DNA from: Dryocola sp. LX212
Lineage (GTDB): Bacteria; Pseudomonadota; Gammaproteobacteria; Enterobacterales; Enterobacteriaceae
Length of the DNA: 64,000 nucleotides
Assembly (NCBI GenBank): GCA_041504365.1
Contig: CP167917.1
Coordinates: forward strand, 3,162,001-3,226,000
Direction of reading: 5' to 3'
Under the pieces are notes generated by a model. It was not told the origin of the DNA, did no database searches, and worked only from the letters and a program-made list of their open reading frames with translations. This document shows, piece after piece, positions 6,821-16,565 of the stretch. Positions within the stretch are counted from its first letter, which is position 1, and every line of letters begins with the position of its first letter. A program made the translations under genes and the position numbers.

Positions 6821-9670
6821 TTATACTCTTCCGCTTCTTACCCGCGCCGCATAGACCGCCAGCGTCTGCTTAATCACGTCCAGCGTCACCGGTTTCGACA
6901 GGCAGCTGTCCATGCCCGATTCAATACAGCGCTGTTTTTCTTCGGCAAGGGCGTTCGCCGTCACGCCGATCACCGGCAGCGTCAGGCCCAGCTGACGAAT
7001 ACGTTGCGTCAGGCGATAGCCATCCATGTTTGGCATGTTCACATCGCTCAGCACGATATCAATATGGTTTTTGCTCAGCACGTTGAGCGCATCCACCCCG
7101 TCATTGGCCGTCTTACACTGGTAGCCCAGCGATCCCAGCTGATCCGCAAGCAGGCGGCGATTTATCGGATGATCGTCAACCACGAGGATCATCATGTCGT
7201 CGTTCTGCTCGTTGATCTGCGCCGGAGACGGCAGCGCGGAGGGGCTACCAGGCACGTCAACATCAATACTGTAGATACGGCCCAGTAGCGTCAGTAGATC
7301 GTGGGGCGCCGCCACGCTGTGTACCCAGCAGCCCGGCGACTGCTCCTGAGGAATGCCGATGTGGCGACGGCAGAAGATAATCGCCGCACGCCCTGACCAT
7401 GGCGTTTCCAGCGCGTCGTCGGTGATCAGTACGTCGTCACTGCCGGGCGTCTCCCCGCTGTAAATGCCGGTTTGAATGTTATTCATGGACAGCAGCGATT
7501 CCAGATAGCCGCTTAAAGAGGCATTTCTGACCGCCAGCCAGCAGCGCTTCTTAGCCAGTCCGTCAACCTGCGCGTGCGGAGCAGCCACGGCTGAATAAAG
7601 CGGTATACGGATTGTGAACTGGCTGCCCATCCCCGCTTCGGTATCAACCGAGATATCGCCGTCCATCATGCTGATAAGTTTTTCGCAAATAGCCAGGCCC
7701 AGCCCGGTCCCCTGGAAGTTACGCTGCACCCCGGTACCCACCTGGAAGAACGGATCGAACAGACGCGTCACTTCTTTGCCCGGTATCCCAACGCCGGTAT
7801 CCCGCACCCGGAAGCTCAGGTAATCCCCGGTTACCGACACGTGCAGAATAATACAGCCTACATCCGTGAACTTAATGGCGTTGCTCAGCAGGTTAGAGAT
7901 CACCTGCTGCAGACGCATCGGATCGCCCTGCAGCGTCAGCGGCACGTCCGGCTCGATGAAACAGTAAAGCCCCAGCTGCTTGCGCACCACCAGCGGCAGA
8001 TAGTTGGCGGTGATGTGGCTCATCACTTCACGCGGTGAGAACTCGCGCGGTTCAATCTTCAGCTGTTCGGATTCAATTTTCGAGAAGTCCAGAATGTCGC
8101 TGATGATTTTCAGCAGCAGGCTGGAGGAGTTGTTCATCGCCGTCACCAGGCGATCCACCCCTTTCGGCAGCGCTTTGGTTTGCAGCAGATCCAGGTTACC
8201 GATGATGCCGTAGAGCGGCGTGCGCAGCTCATGGCTGACGGTAGCAAGGAACATGGATTTGGACTGGCTCGCCTGTTCGGATGCCTGCGCCATCTCCTGC
8301 AATGACTCTTCCATCTTCACTCGCGCGCTGACGTCTACCAGCACACAAATCGCTACGTTTTCATTGCGATAGCGTGAATGCACGAAGCTTATTTGCAGGT
8401 TGGTGTGATTGCTGGTCAGCACGTCGACAAAATTAACCTGCTGGCCACAGATGATTTTGGTGAGCTGCTGCCGGTCTTCATGGGTCAGCATGTTCAGGTA
8501 GTTGTGGGCGAGCTCGTTACTCAGAATATTCGTGCCGTCCTGGGTGCGCAGGATACAGATACCTACCGGCGCCGAGGCAACAATTTTGCGGTTGAACTGC
8601 TCGTGCTCTTCCAGACGCTGGGCGTCGTTTTCCGCCGGGATAAATATCCTTCGCTCATACATGCGCGCAAGCGTAAACAGCGCGCCCCCCACCAGCACAT
8701 TCAGCAGCACCGCATTGAGTATCAGCATGCGGATGCGTTCAAGCACGGTATCAACCGGCACGGAATAGATAACGCTCAGGGACGACGGCGGCAGGTTCTT
8801 CTTCAGCACCAGCTGCTTAAAGCCTGACGAGTAGCCAAACCAGTTGCGCTCCTGCACCCAAGGCGCCTGGGGCTCGATGCTGGTCTCCGAGCCGGTCAGG
8901 GAGATCAACGGATGGTTATTCTCATCGAGAATGGTAACGCCCACCGGCAGCGTGCCCGGCGTCAGGAAGTTTTCCATGCGCACCGTCTGTTCGATGCCAA
9001 GCAGTGCCTGCAGGCGGTTTGCCAGATAAACGGGGGTTAAAGTATAGAAGTATCCGATGCCCGGACGCGGCCCCTGGCCAATCCAGTAAATGCTGTTGCC
9101 GCGCTCGTCCTGCGGCGCGCTGCGATATTTCATGATCCGTTCGTGCAGCGTTTTCAACGCCTTTTCGCGCTCAAGAGGCATGTTTCTGAGGCCAAAGTCC
9201 GCTATACAAAGGTTCTCGCCGCCGATCAGGAACACGCGATTCAGGTCGTAGGCGGCAGAGAAGTTATCGCGCCAGTAGCGCAGAAACCAGGAGAGCGACT
9301 GCAGGGAGCTGCGCCAGGATGTGCTCACCGCCGAGCAGTCGGAATCGGGAAACAGCGGCATAAAATCAGGGGCTTCGATTTTGCTTTCGTCCCGCTCGAT
9401 AGTCGGTAGCACGCCGTTGGTCGCCGTAAGGCGGTTTTCCGCGATGTACTTCAGCTCTTTCATGACGTCCGACGTGCGCTGGATGTAGCGCTGGGCCTGA
9501 TCGAAACTGGTGTTTAGCTCCTGACGAATATCTGACTCTTTTTCATGCAGCGCATTAACGATATAGAAGACGGAAAAAAGAGCGATCAGCAGCCACAGCA
9601 AAAGTGCCAGCGCCCTGAAAAGATAGCGGGAGATCTTAAGCGTACTGCGGAAAGAGACGAGATATTTCAA
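6821..9670 (-). CDS. rcsC: Hybrid sensor histidine kinase RcsC
   Basis: Inner-membrane hybrid kinase/phosphatase that feeds phosphate through RcsD to RcsB, 949 residues, the same length as in E. coli. It has a transmembrane segment at about 20-40, a periplasmic domain, a second membrane segment at about 313-335, and a PAS-like linker. The H-box is FLATVSHELRTPL (His about 479). The ATP-binding N, G1 and G2 boxes (LLSNAIKFTD, DTGVGIP, GTGLGLAI) follow, then an RcsC-specific ABL-like domain and a C-terminal receiver with VLSDVNMPNMDGY (Asp about 875). It is convergent with rcsB, the usual arrangement. Divergence from E. coli is concentrated in the linker before the receiver. Confidence 0.98.
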   Translation of the reverse strand: MKYLVSFRSTLKISRYLFRALALLLWLLIALFSVFYIVNALHEKESDIRQELNTSFDQAQRYIQRTSDVMKELKYIAENRLTATNGVLPTIERDESKIEAPDFMPLFPDSDCSAVSTSWRSSLQSLSWFLRYWRDNFSAAYDLNRVFLIGGENLCIADFGLRNMPLEREKALKTLHERIMKYRSAPQDERGNSIYWIGQGPRPGIGYFYTLTPVYLANRLQALLGIEQTVRMENFLTPGTLPVGVTILDENNHPLISLTGSETSIEPQAPWVQERNWFGYSSGFKQLVLKKNLPPSSLSVIYSVPVDTVLERIRMLILNAVLLNVLVGGALFTLARMYERRIFIPAENDAQRLEEHEQFNRKIVASAPVGICILRTQDGTNILSNELAHNYLNMLTHEDRQQLTKIICGQQVNFVDVLTSNHTNLQISFVHSRYRNENVAICVLVDVSARVKMEESLQEMAQASEQASQSKSMFLATVSHELRTPLYGIIGNLDLLQTKALPKGVDRLVTAMNNSSSLLLKIISDILDFSKIESEQLKIEPREFSPREVMSHITANYLPLVVRKQLGLYCFIEPDVPLTLQGDPMRLQQVISNLLSNAIKFTDVGCIILHVSVTGDYLSFRVRDTGVGIPGKEVTRLFDPFFQVGTGVQRNFQGTGLGLAICEKLISMMDGDISVDTEAGMGSQFTIRIPLYSAVAAPHAQVDGLAKKRCWLAVRNASLSGYLESLLSMNNIQTGIYSGETPGSDDVLITDDALETPWSGRAAIIFCRRHIGIPQEQSPGCWVHSVAAPHDLLTLLGRIYSIDVDVPGSPSALPSPAQINEQNDDMMILVVDDHPINRRLLADQLGSLGYQCKTANDGVDALNVLSKNHIDIVLSDVNMPNMDGYRLTQRIRQLGLTLPVIGVTANALAEEKQRCIESGMDSCLSKPVTLDVIKQTLAVYAARVRSGRV

Positions 9671-9794
9671 TTTGAGCCTGGTCGCGGAAAATCATAAGGT
9701 TGGGATGCCGTTAAGGTAGCCGCAAAAGCCACAACCCGCAACGGCAGAACGCTGATTTTCCCCATCGCGCCTGACGCCCGATGAGGAAGGATAA

Positions 9795-10187
9795 TCAAAA
9801 CTTTTCGAGCACCTTAAAGTCCATCAGCACCAGCGTCATATCCGGGGAGAACAGCTCGTACTCCTCAAAAAAGCGTTGATGCTCGCGGCGCCAGTAGGCC
9901 AGGGTTTTATCGCCCTCACCTTCCGCCAGAGCATGGGCTTCGTCCACCTGATCGAAAGGCTTCATATCGACCGTGGTCAGCTCTATCGCACAAACCGGTT
10001 CGTTCTTGCCGTCCACCACCACGAAGATATCCCCAGGCTGAGGAATACCCTCGCCGTCAAGATTGGAGCAGGTCGCCGTTTTCACGCCGTCAAGCACCAG
10101 CTTCGCCAGTTCATCCGCCTGACGCTCCGTGTCGCCGAACGCCCAGCGCTCTACATTTTCATACTTCTCAGGGATAGCCATTGTCAT
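9795..10187 (-). CDS. ASCH domain-containing protein
   Basis: A 130-residue soluble protein of the ASCH (PUA-like) fold. Visible family features are the N-terminal aromatic/acidic stretch ERWAFGDTERQADELA, the ligand-pocket segment VLDGVKTATCSNL (about 32-44), a PGDIFVVVDG strand pair, and the C-terminal YWRREHQRFFEEY helix. ASCH proteins are thought to bind RNA or modified nucleosides, and one relative is a ribonuclease, but no substrate can be assigned here. Starts at 10187 or 10181 (128 residues) are both possible; the AAGG upstream is better spaced for 10181. It sits between gyrA and rcsC, where E. coli K-12 has other genes, and looks monocistronic. Confidence 0.85.
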   Translation of the reverse strand: MTMAIPEKYENVERWAFGDTERQADELAKLVLDGVKTATCSNLDGEGIPQPGDIFVVVDGKNEPVCAIELTTVDMKPFDQVDEAHALAEGEGDKTLAYWRREHQRFFEEYELFSPDMTLVLMDFKVLEKF

Positions 10188-10240
10188 ACCTTTATAAATG
10201 AGCTCTTCATACAGCAGAATAGTACAGGGGAGTAAAATAA

Positions 10241-10272
10241 AAAACGCCCGATGCGCTGCATCAGGCGTTTTA
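10241..10272 (-). terminator. gyrA terminator
   Basis: Long hairpin built from AAAACGCC/GGCGTTTT and an inner GATGC/GCATC with a 3-base loop. On the minus strand a T-rich tail follows. It starts about 28 bases after the gyrA stop and could also act on the opposite strand. Confidence 0.85.
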
Positions 10273-10300
10273 AGCGTTGTCTCAGACCGCGAAAGACGGA

Positions 10301-12937
10301 TTATTCGTCCGCGTCGTCCGCCGCATCTTCGTCACCTTCCGCTTCCGGCGCGATTTCATCGTCGCCTTCCGCCAGGGTGCCGTCAATGGCATCCAGCTCT
10401 TCTTCGTCAACCGGTTCTGCAACACGCTGCAGACCCACCACATTTTCATCTTCCGCTGTACGGATGAGGATCACGCCCTGGGTGTTACGGCCAACCACGC
10501 TCACCTCAGAAACGCGGGTACGAACCAGCGTGCCTGCATCGGTGATCATCATGATCTGGTCAGTGTCTACCACCTGCACCGCGCCAACGACGCTGCCGTT
10601 ACGCTCGGTCACTTTGATGGAGATAACGCCCTGGGTAGCACGAGACTTGGTCGGGTACTCGTCTGCCGCAGTACGTTTACCGTAGCCATTCTGCGTCACG
10701 GTCAGGATGGAGCCTTCCCCGCGAGGAATGATCAGGGAAACGACTTTGTCTTCGCCTGCAAGCTTGATGCCGCGAACGCCCGTTGCGGTACGGCCCATGG
10801 TACGAACGGCGTCTTCTTTGAAGCGCACCACTTTACCGGCGGCTGAGAACAGCATCGCTTCGTTGCTGCCGTCGGTCAGGTCAACGCCAATCAGCTCGTC
10901 GCCTTCGTTCAAGTTCACAGCGATGATGCCCGCAGAGCGAGGACGGCTGAAGTCGGTCAGCGCGGTTTTCTTCACGGTACCGCTTGCGGTGGCCATGAAC
11001 ACGTTGATGCCTTCGGCGTACTCGCGGACTGGCAGAATCGCTGTAATGCGTTCGTCAGCTTCCAACGGCAGCAGGTTAACAATCGGACGGCCACGAGCGC
11101 CACGGCTCGCTTCCGGCAGCTGATAAACCTTCATCCAGTAGAGGCGACCGCGGCTGGAGAACAGCAGGATCGTATCGTGGGTGTTGGCCACCAGCAGGCG
11201 GTCGATAAAGTCTTCTTCTTTAATGCGTGCCGCAGATTTGCCTTTGCCACCGCGACGCTGCGCTTCGTAATCCGTCAGCGGCTGATACTTCACATAGCCC
11301 TGGTGAGACAGGGTGACCACCACGTCTTCCTGGTTGATCAAATCTTCAATGTTGATATCGGCGGTATTGGCGGTGATCTCGGTGCGGCGGTTGTCGCCGA
11401 ACTGATCGCGCATCGCAACCAGCTCTTCGGTGATCACTTCCATCAGACGCTCGGCACTGCCCAGAATATGCAGCAGTTCAGCGATCTGCTCCAGCAGCTC
11501 TTTGTACTCGTCGAGCAGTTTTTCGTGCTCGAGGCCGGTCAGTTTCTGCAAGCGCAGATCCAGAATCGCCTGTGCCTGCTGCTCGGTCAGGAAATACTGA
11601 CCGTCACGAATACCGAACTCTGGCTCCAGCCACTCCGGACGCGCGGCATCGCCACCGGCACGTTCCAGCATAGCGGAGACATTGCCCAGTTCCCATGAAC
11701 GGGCAATCAGACCCGCTTTTGCTTCCGCAGGCGTTGGGGCGCGGCGAATCAGTTCGATGATTGGATCGATGTTTGCCAGCGCCACGGCCAGTGCTTCGAG
11801 AATGTGAGCACGGTCGCGGGCTTTACGCAGTTCGAAGATAGTACGACGGGTCACCACTTCACGACGGTGACGCACGAACGCGGAAAGGATCTCTTTCAGG
11901 TTCATGATCTTCGGCTGACCATGGTGCAACGCAACCATGTTGATACCGAAGGAGGTCTGCAGCTGGGTCTGGGAGTAGAGGTTGTTCAGCACAACTTCGC
12001 CCACCGCATCGCGTTTAATTTCGATTACGATGCGCATCCCGTCTTTGTCAGACTCGTCGCGCAGGGCGCTGATGCCCTCTACGCGTTTATCTTTCACCAG
12101 CTCGGCGATTTTTTCGATCAGGCGCGCTTTGTTTACCTGGTACGGGATTTCGTGAACGATGATCGTTTCACGGCCCGTTTTGGCATCGGCTTCTACTTCC
12201 GCGCGTGCGCGAATATAGATTTTGCCACGGCCGGTGCGGTAAGCCTCTTCAATGCCACGACGGCCATTGATGATTGCCGCAGTCGGGAAGTCCGGCCCTG
12301 GGATGTGTTCCATCAGCCCTTCTACGCTTATCTCTTCATCTTCAATGTAGGCGAGACAGCCGTTGATTACTTCGGTGATGTTGTGGGGCGGAATATTGGT
12401 CGCCATACCCACGGCGATACCGGACGAGCCGTTAACCAGCAGATTCGGGATCTTGGTTGGCATAACATCTGGAATACGTTCGGTGCCGTCGTAGTTGTCG
12501 ACGAAGTCAACGGTGTCTTTTTCCAGGTCGGCCATCAGCTCATGGGCGATTTTCGACATACGGATTTCCGTATAACGCATCGCTGCGGCGGAGTCGCCGT
12601 CTACTGAACCGAAGTTACCCTGGCCGTCGACCAACATGTAGCGCAAGGAGAATGGCTGCGCCATACGGACGATTGTGTCATAAACGGCGGTATCACCATG
12701 AGGGTGGTATTTACCGATTACGTCACCAACGACACGGGCGGATTTTTTGTATGCTTTATTCCAGTCATTGCCCAATACGTTCATGGCGTAAAGTACGCGA
12801 CGGTGTACCGGCTTGAGTCCATCGCGGACATCTGGCAGTGCGCGGCCGACAATAACCGACATCGCGTAATCCAGATAGGAGCTCTTCAGCTCTTCCTCAA
12901 TGTTGACCGGTGTAATTTCTCTGGCAAGGTCGCTCAT
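10301..12937 (-). CDS. gyrA: DNA gyrase subunit A
   Basis: Breakage-rejoining subunit of gyrase (A2B2), which introduces negative supercoils; 878 residues (E. coli 875). The catalytic Tyr is at 122 ([10 protein letters not shown]). The quinolone-resistance-determining region reads [10 protein letters not shown], so residue 83 is Thr instead of the E. coli Ser, while Asp87 is kept. The GyrA-box motif QRRGGKG (about 560) and six pinwheel repeats of the C-terminal domain follow. The tail after about 840 is strongly acidic (EEELDAIDG onward), as in other enteric GyrA. It is transcribed alone, divergently from ubiG, as in E. coli. Confidence 0.99.
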   Translation of the reverse strand: MSDLAREITPVNIEEELKSSYLDYAMSVIVGRALPDVRDGLKPVHRRVLYAMNVLGNDWNKAYKKSARVVGDVIGKYHPHGDTAVYDTIVRMAQPFSLRYMLVDGQGNFGSVDGDSAAAMRYTEIRMSKIAHELMADLEKDTVDFVDNYDGTERIPDVMPTKIPNLLVNGSSGIAVGMATNIPPHNITEVINGCLAYIEDEEISVEGLMEHIPGPDFPTAAIINGRRGIEEAYRTGRGKIYIRARAEVEADAKTGRETIIVHEIPYQVNKARLIEKIAELVKDKRVEGISALRDESDKDGMRIVIEIKRDAVGEVVLNNLYSQTQLQTSFGINMVALHHGQPKIMNLKEILSAFVRHRREVVTRRTIFELRKARDRAHILEALAVALANIDPIIELIRRAPTPAEAKAGLIARSWELGNVSAMLERAGGDAARPEWLEPEFGIRDGQYFLTEQQAQAILDLRLQKLTGLEHEKLLDEYKELLEQIAELLHILGSAERLMEVITEELVAMRDQFGDNRRTEITANTADINIEDLINQEDVVVTLSHQGYVKYQPLTDYEAQRRGGKGKSAARIKEEDFIDRLLVANTHDTILLFSSRGRLYWMKVYQLPEASRGARGRPIVNLLPLEADERITAILPVREYAEGINVFMATASGTVKKTALTDFSRPRSAGIIAVNLNEGDELIGVDLTDGSNEAMLFSAAGKVVRFKEDAVRTMGRTATGVRGIKLAGEDKVVSLIIPRGEGSILTVTQNGYGKRTAADEYPTKSRATQGVISIKVTERNGSVVGAVQVVDTDQIMMITDAGTLVRTRVSEVSVVGRNTQGVILIRTAEDENVVGLQRVAEPVDEEELDAIDGTLAEGDDEIAPEAEGDEDAADDADE

Positions 12938-13095
12938 GTAACCGCTATCCCTCTACTGTGTCCCGGATTCAAAGGTCGCAAATTATAACACAAGCGGCGC
13001 GTGGTGGGGAAACCTAAGACGTATGCGCGGCGCTTTATTCATTGCCTGAGGCTGATATACTCCCCGCTAAACACCCGCAAGGAATGAGAGCCCCT

Positions 13096-13815
13096 ATGAA
13101 TGCCGAAAACCAACCGGTAATCCAGAACGTTGACCATGATGAAATCGCCAAATTTGAAGCCGTTGCTTCGCGCTGGTGGGATTTAGAAGGCGAATTTAAA
13201 CCGCTGCACCGCATCAATCCGCTGCGTCTTGGCTATATCAACCAGCGTTCCGGCGGATTGTTTGGCAAAAAGGTGCTGGACGTCGGCTGCGGCGGCGGCA
13301 TTCTGGCTGAGAGCATGGCGCGTGAAGGCGCGAACGTGACCGGCCTGGATATGGGCTTTGAGCCCCTTCAGGTCGCCCGCCTGCACTCGCTGGAAAGCGG
13401 CATTAAAGTCGATTACGTTCAGGAAACGGTTGAACAGCATGCCGCTGAACATGCGGGGCAGTACGACGTGGTCACCTGCATGGAGATGCTTGAGCATGTG
13501 CCAGACCCGCAGTCCGTAGTACAAGCCTGCGCGAAACTCGTCAAGCCGGGCGGCCATGTATTCTTCTCCACGCTTAACCGTAACGGCAAATCCTGGCTGA
13601 TGGCCGTGGTCGGCGCTGAATACGTGCTGCGCATGGTGCCAAAAGGCACGCACGATGTTAAAAAGTTCATCAAGCCTGCCGAACTCTTAAGCTGGGTAGA
13701 CGCCACGCAGCTGCGCGAGCGTCATATGACCGGGCTGCATTACAATCCGATCACCAATAATTTTAAGCTGGCGCCGGGTGTTGATGTTAATTATATGTTG
13801 CACACCGAGGCGTAA
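13096..13815 (+). CDS. ubiG: Ubiquinone biosynthesis O-methyltransferase UbiG
   Basis: SAM-dependent enzyme performing both O-methylation steps of ubiquinone synthesis. 239 residues (E. coli 240). The SAM-binding glycine motif [13 protein letters not shown] is near residue 60, the acidic loop VTGLDMG near 83, and [14 protein letters not shown] near 122. The ATG at 13096 (MNAENQPV) gives the family N-terminus; an in-frame start at 13042 would add 18 residues over the gyrA-ubiG promoter region and is rejected. It is divergent from gyrA. nrdA follows directly, without the yfaL autotransporter gene that separates them in E. coli. Confidence 0.97.
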   Translation: MNAENQPVIQNVDHDEIAKFEAVASRWWDLEGEFKPLHRINPLRLGYINQRSGGLFGKKVLDVGCGGGILAESMAREGANVTGLDMGFEPLQVARLHSLESGIKVDYVQETVEQHAAEHAGQYDVVTCMEMLEHVPDPQSVVQACAKLVKPGGHVFFSTLNRNGKSWLMAVVGAEYVLRMVPKGTHDVKKFIKPAELLSWVDATQLRERHMTGLHYNPITNNFKLAPGVDVNYMLHTEA

Positions 13816-13849
13816 TTAGCCCACCGCTCATAAGCTCAGGCTATGGATC

Positions 13850-13875
13850 TTGCGCAACCTCAGTTGCGCAATTAT
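13850..13875 (+). terminator. Probable ubiG terminator
   Basis: A 9-bp stem TTGCGCAAC/GTTGCGCAA (13850-13858, 13863-13871) with loop CTCA lies 35 bases after ubiG. The following TTAT is a poor T-tract, so efficiency is uncertain. Confidence 0.55.
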
Positions 13876-14015
13876 CCATAAAGTTTAAGAAATCAGCACT
13901 CGATCAAAAATATCATTTTTTTTGCATCCCATTGACAACTGGCACAGGCCTTATGTGCCGTGGACTTAGGGAAAATCCTGGCATCGCAACCTTAAATCAG
14001 GCACGAAATCAATAC

Positions 14016-14043
14016 TTGTTCTCCGCCGATTAGTTACTAGAAT
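14016..14043 (+). promoter_or_regulatory. Candidate nrdA promoter
   Basis: TTGTTC (14016-14021) and TAGAAT (14038-14043) with a 16-base spacer. This would start transcription near 14050, about 120 bases before nrdA. Inferred from sequence. Confidence 0.5.
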
Positions 14044-14045
14044 AC

Positions 14046-14092
14046 TCACCATATAGCGGTCCATTATCTCGCAACCCCCTACATATAGTATT
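14046..14092 (+). promoter_or_regulatory. Probable pair of NrdR boxes
   Basis: Two sites sharing the core CATATAG (14050-14056 and 14082-14088) are exactly 32 bases apart, about three helical turns, the spacing expected for NrdR repressor boxes upstream of nrd operons. They overlap the presumed transcription start. Each matches the palindromic NrdR consensus only in part. Confidence 0.5.
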
Positions 14093-14131
14093 TATCCACA
14101 ACGTTAGTCACAAGACGGCAACTGTGGATAA
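14092..14131 (+). promoter_or_regulatory. Two consensus DnaA boxes upstream of nrdA
   Basis: TTATCCACA at 14092-14100 and its reverse complement TGTGGATAA at 14123-14131, both perfect DnaA boxes in inverted orientation. DnaA control of nrdAB is known in E. coli and ties dNTP synthesis to replication initiation. A weaker variant, TTATCCATA, occurs at 13872-13880. Confidence 0.75.
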
Positions 14132-14171
14132 GCGGGGGATATTCTTAATTTCACGGACAGGGTCAACTCAC

Positions 14172-16457
14172 ATGAATCAGAGTCTGCTGGTTACAAAACG
14201 TGACGGGCGCACCGAGCGTATCAATCTGGATAAAATTCACCGCGTGCTCGACTGGGCTGCCGAGGGGCTGAACAACGTCTCCGTTTCGCAGGTCGAACTG
14301 CGTTCCCACATCCAGTTTTATGACGGCATCAAAACCTCTGATATTCATGAGACCATCATCAAGGCTGCCGCCGATTTAATCTCCCGCGAAGCACCTGACT
14401 ACCAGTATCTTTCTGCGCGTCTGGCCATCTTCCACCTGCGTAAAAAAGCTTATGGCCAGTTTGAGCCGCCCAAGCTACACGACCATGTTGTACGCATGAT
14501 TGAGCTGGGCAAATACGATCAACATCTGCTGGAAGACTACACGGAAGAAGAGTTCAAGCAGATGGACGATTTTATCGACCATGACCGCGACCTGAGCTTC
14601 TCCTACGCGGCTGTTAAGCAGCTGGAAGGGAAATACCTGGTGCAGAACCGCGTTACGGGCGAAATCTACGAAAGCGCGCAGTTCCTTTATATTCTGGTTG
14701 CTGCCTGCCTGTTCTCCGGCTACCCGCGTGAGACCCGCCTGAGTTACGTGAAGCGCTTCTATGATGCGATCTCCACGTTCAAGATTTCTCTGCCTACACC
14801 AATCATGTCCGGCGTGCGCACCCCTACCCGTCAGTTCAGCTCCTGTGTGCTGATCGAGTGCGGCGACAGCCTTGACTCCATTAACGCCACCTCCAGCGCA
14901 ATCGTGAAATACGTTTCCCAGCGCGCCGGTATCGGTATTAACGCCGGCCGCATTCGTGCGCTGGGCAGCCCGATCCGTGGCGGTGAAGCGTTCCACACCG
15001 GCTGTATCCCATTCTATAAGCACTTCCAGACGGCGGTTAAATCCTGCTCTCAGGGCGGCGTGCGCGGCGGGGCGGCAACGCTGTTCTACCCGATGTGGCA
15101 CCTGGAAGTGGAAAGCCTGCTGGTCCTGAAGAACAACCGTGGCGTTGAAGGCAACCGCGTTCGTCACATGGACTACGGCGTACAGATCAACAAGCTGATG
15201 TATACCCGTCTGCTGAAAGGGGAAGACATCACCCTGTTCAGCCCGTCCGACGTGCCGGGCCTGTACGATGCGTTCTTCGCCGATCAGGAAGAGTTTGAGC
15301 GCCTGTACACCAAATACGAAAAAGACAGCACCATCCGCAAGCAGCGCGTGAAAGCCGCCGAGCTGTTCTCACTGATGATGCAGGAACGTGCTTCTACCGG
15401 CCGTATCTATATTCAGAACGTTGACCACTGCAACACCCACAGCCCGTTTGACCCGGCTATTGCGCCCGTTCGCCAGTCCAACCTGTGCCTCGAAATTGCG
15501 CTGCCGACCAAACCGCTGAACGACGTGAACGACGAAAACGGCGAAATTGCGCTGTGTACCCTGTCTGCTTTCAACCTGGGCGCCATCAAGAGCCTGGACG
15601 AGCTGGAAGAGCTGGCCACGCTTGCGGTACGTGCGCTGGACGCGCTGCTGGATTACCAGGACTACCCCATCATCGCGGCAAAACGCGGCGCAATGGGTCG
15701 TCGTACCCTGGGTATTGGCGTTATCAACTTCGCTTACTACCTGGCGAAGCACGGCGTTCGTTACTCCGACGGCAGCGCGAACAACCTGACGCACAAAACC
15801 TTCGAAGCCATTCAGTACTATCTGCTGAAAGCCTCGAACGAGCTGGCGAAAGAGCAAGGCGCGTGCCCGTGGTTCAACGAAACCACCTACGCCAAGGGCA
15901 TCATGCCGATCGACACCTACAAGAAAGACCTGGACGCGATCAGCAACGAACCGTTGCACATGGACTGGAACAGCCTGCGTGAATCCATCAAAACGCACGG
16001 CCTGCGTAACTCCACGCTCTCTGCGCTGATGCCGTCTGAAACCTCTTCGCAGATCTCAAACGCGACTAACGGCATTGAGCCACCGCGCGGCCACATCAGC
16101 ATCAAAGCGTCGAAAGACGGCATTCTGCGCCAGGTGGTGCCGGACTACGAAGAGCTGAAGGACCGCTACGAACTGCTGTGGGATCTGCCGAACAACGACG
16201 GCTACCTGCAGCTGGTTGGCCTGATGCAGAAGTTTATCGACCAGTCTATTTCGGCGAATACCAACTACGATCCGACCCGCTTCCCGTCTGGCAAAGTGCC
16301 GATGCAGCAGCTGCTCAAAGATCTGCTCACCGCCTATAAGTTCGGCGTGAAAACGCTGTACTACCAAAACACCCGCGACGGTGCGGAAGATGCGCAGGAT
16401 GACCTGGCACCTTCTATCCAGGACGACGGCTGCGAAAGCGGCGCATGTAAAATCTAA
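14172..16457 (+). CDS. nrdA: Ribonucleotide reductase class Ia alpha subunit NrdA
   Basis: Catalytic subunit reducing ribonucleoside diphosphates to deoxy forms with a radical supplied by NrdB. 761 residues, as in E. coli. An ATP-cone allosteric domain occupies about 1-95. Active-site residues are recognisable in RQFSSCVLIECGD (C225), SNLCLEIALP (N437, C439, E441) and ALCTLSAFN (C462). The C-terminal redox pair is in DDGCESGACKI. The ATG at 14172 (MNQSLLVTKRDG) is the family start; an in-frame upstream start at 14124 would begin inside the second DnaA box and is rejected. First gene of nrdA-nrdB-yfaE. Confidence 0.99.
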   Translation: MNQSLLVTKRDGRTERINLDKIHRVLDWAAEGLNNVSVSQVELRSHIQFYDGIKTSDIHETIIKAAADLISREAPDYQYLSARLAIFHLRKKAYGQFEPPKLHDHVVRMIELGKYDQHLLEDYTEEEFKQMDDFIDHDRDLSFSYAAVKQLEGKYLVQNRVTGEIYESAQFLYILVAACLFSGYPRETRLSYVKRFYDAISTFKISLPTPIMSGVRTPTRQFSSCVLIECGDSLDSINATSSAIVKYVSQRAGIGINAGRIRALGSPIRGGEAFHTGCIPFYKHFQTAVKSCSQGGVRGGAATLFYPMWHLEVESLLVLKNNRGVEGNRVRHMDYGVQINKLMYTRLLKGEDITLFSPSDVPGLYDAFFADQEEFERLYTKYEKDSTIRKQRVKAAELFSLMMQERASTGRIYIQNVDHCNTHSPFDPAIAPVRQSNLCLEIALPTKPLNDVNDENGEIALCTLSAFNLGAIKSLDELEELATLAVRALDALLDYQDYPIIAAKRGAMGRRTLGIGVINFAYYLAKHGVRYSDGSANNLTHKTFEAIQYYLLKASNELAKEQGACPWFNETTYAKGIMPIDTYKKDLDAISNEPLHMDWNSLRESIKTHGLRNSTLSALMPSETSSQISNATNGIEPPRGHISIKASKDGILRQVVPDYEELKDRYELLWDLPNNDGYLQLVGLMQKFIDQSISANTNYDPTRFPSGKVPMQQLLKDLLTAYKFGVKTLYYQNTRDGAEDAQDDLAPSIQDDGCESGACKI

Positions 16458-16461
16458 CGCT

Positions 16462-16489
16462 AAATCCCCTCACCTCGCTGAGGGGATTT
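16462..16489 (+). terminator. Hairpin after nrdA, possible attenuator
   Basis: An 11-bp perfect stem (AAATCCCCTCA/TGAGGGGATTT, 16462-16472 and 16479-16489) followed by TCTCG, 5 bases after the nrdA stop. It resembles a Rho-independent terminator but has a short T-tract. Since nrdB must be expressed, it is more likely a partial terminator or mRNA-end stabiliser. Confidence 0.6.
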
Positions 16490-16501
16490 TCTCGATCCAG
16501 T

Positions 16502-16538
16502 CCCCTCGCCCCTATGGGGAGAGGGTCAGGGTGAGGGG
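16502..16538. repeat. Intergenic palindromic repeat between nrdA and nrdB
   Basis: CCCCTC (16502-16507) pairs with GAGGGG (16533-16538), with an inner CCCC/GGGG (16509-16519). C-rich palindromes of this kind are common between genes in enteric bacteria. Function unknown. Confidence 0.6.
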
Positions 16539-16565
16539 AAAATCAGCACAACAGGACTCCAATTC

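Noticed and set aside
12682-12702. Thr83 in GyrA as proof of quinolone resistance
   Set aside because: Thr83 is the normal residue in some enteric genera, so it cannot be called an acquired mutation here.
16462-16489. End of the nrd operon after nrdA
   Set aside because: nrdB and yfaE follow in the same direction with no clear promoter, and NrdA needs NrdB; read as partial terminator.
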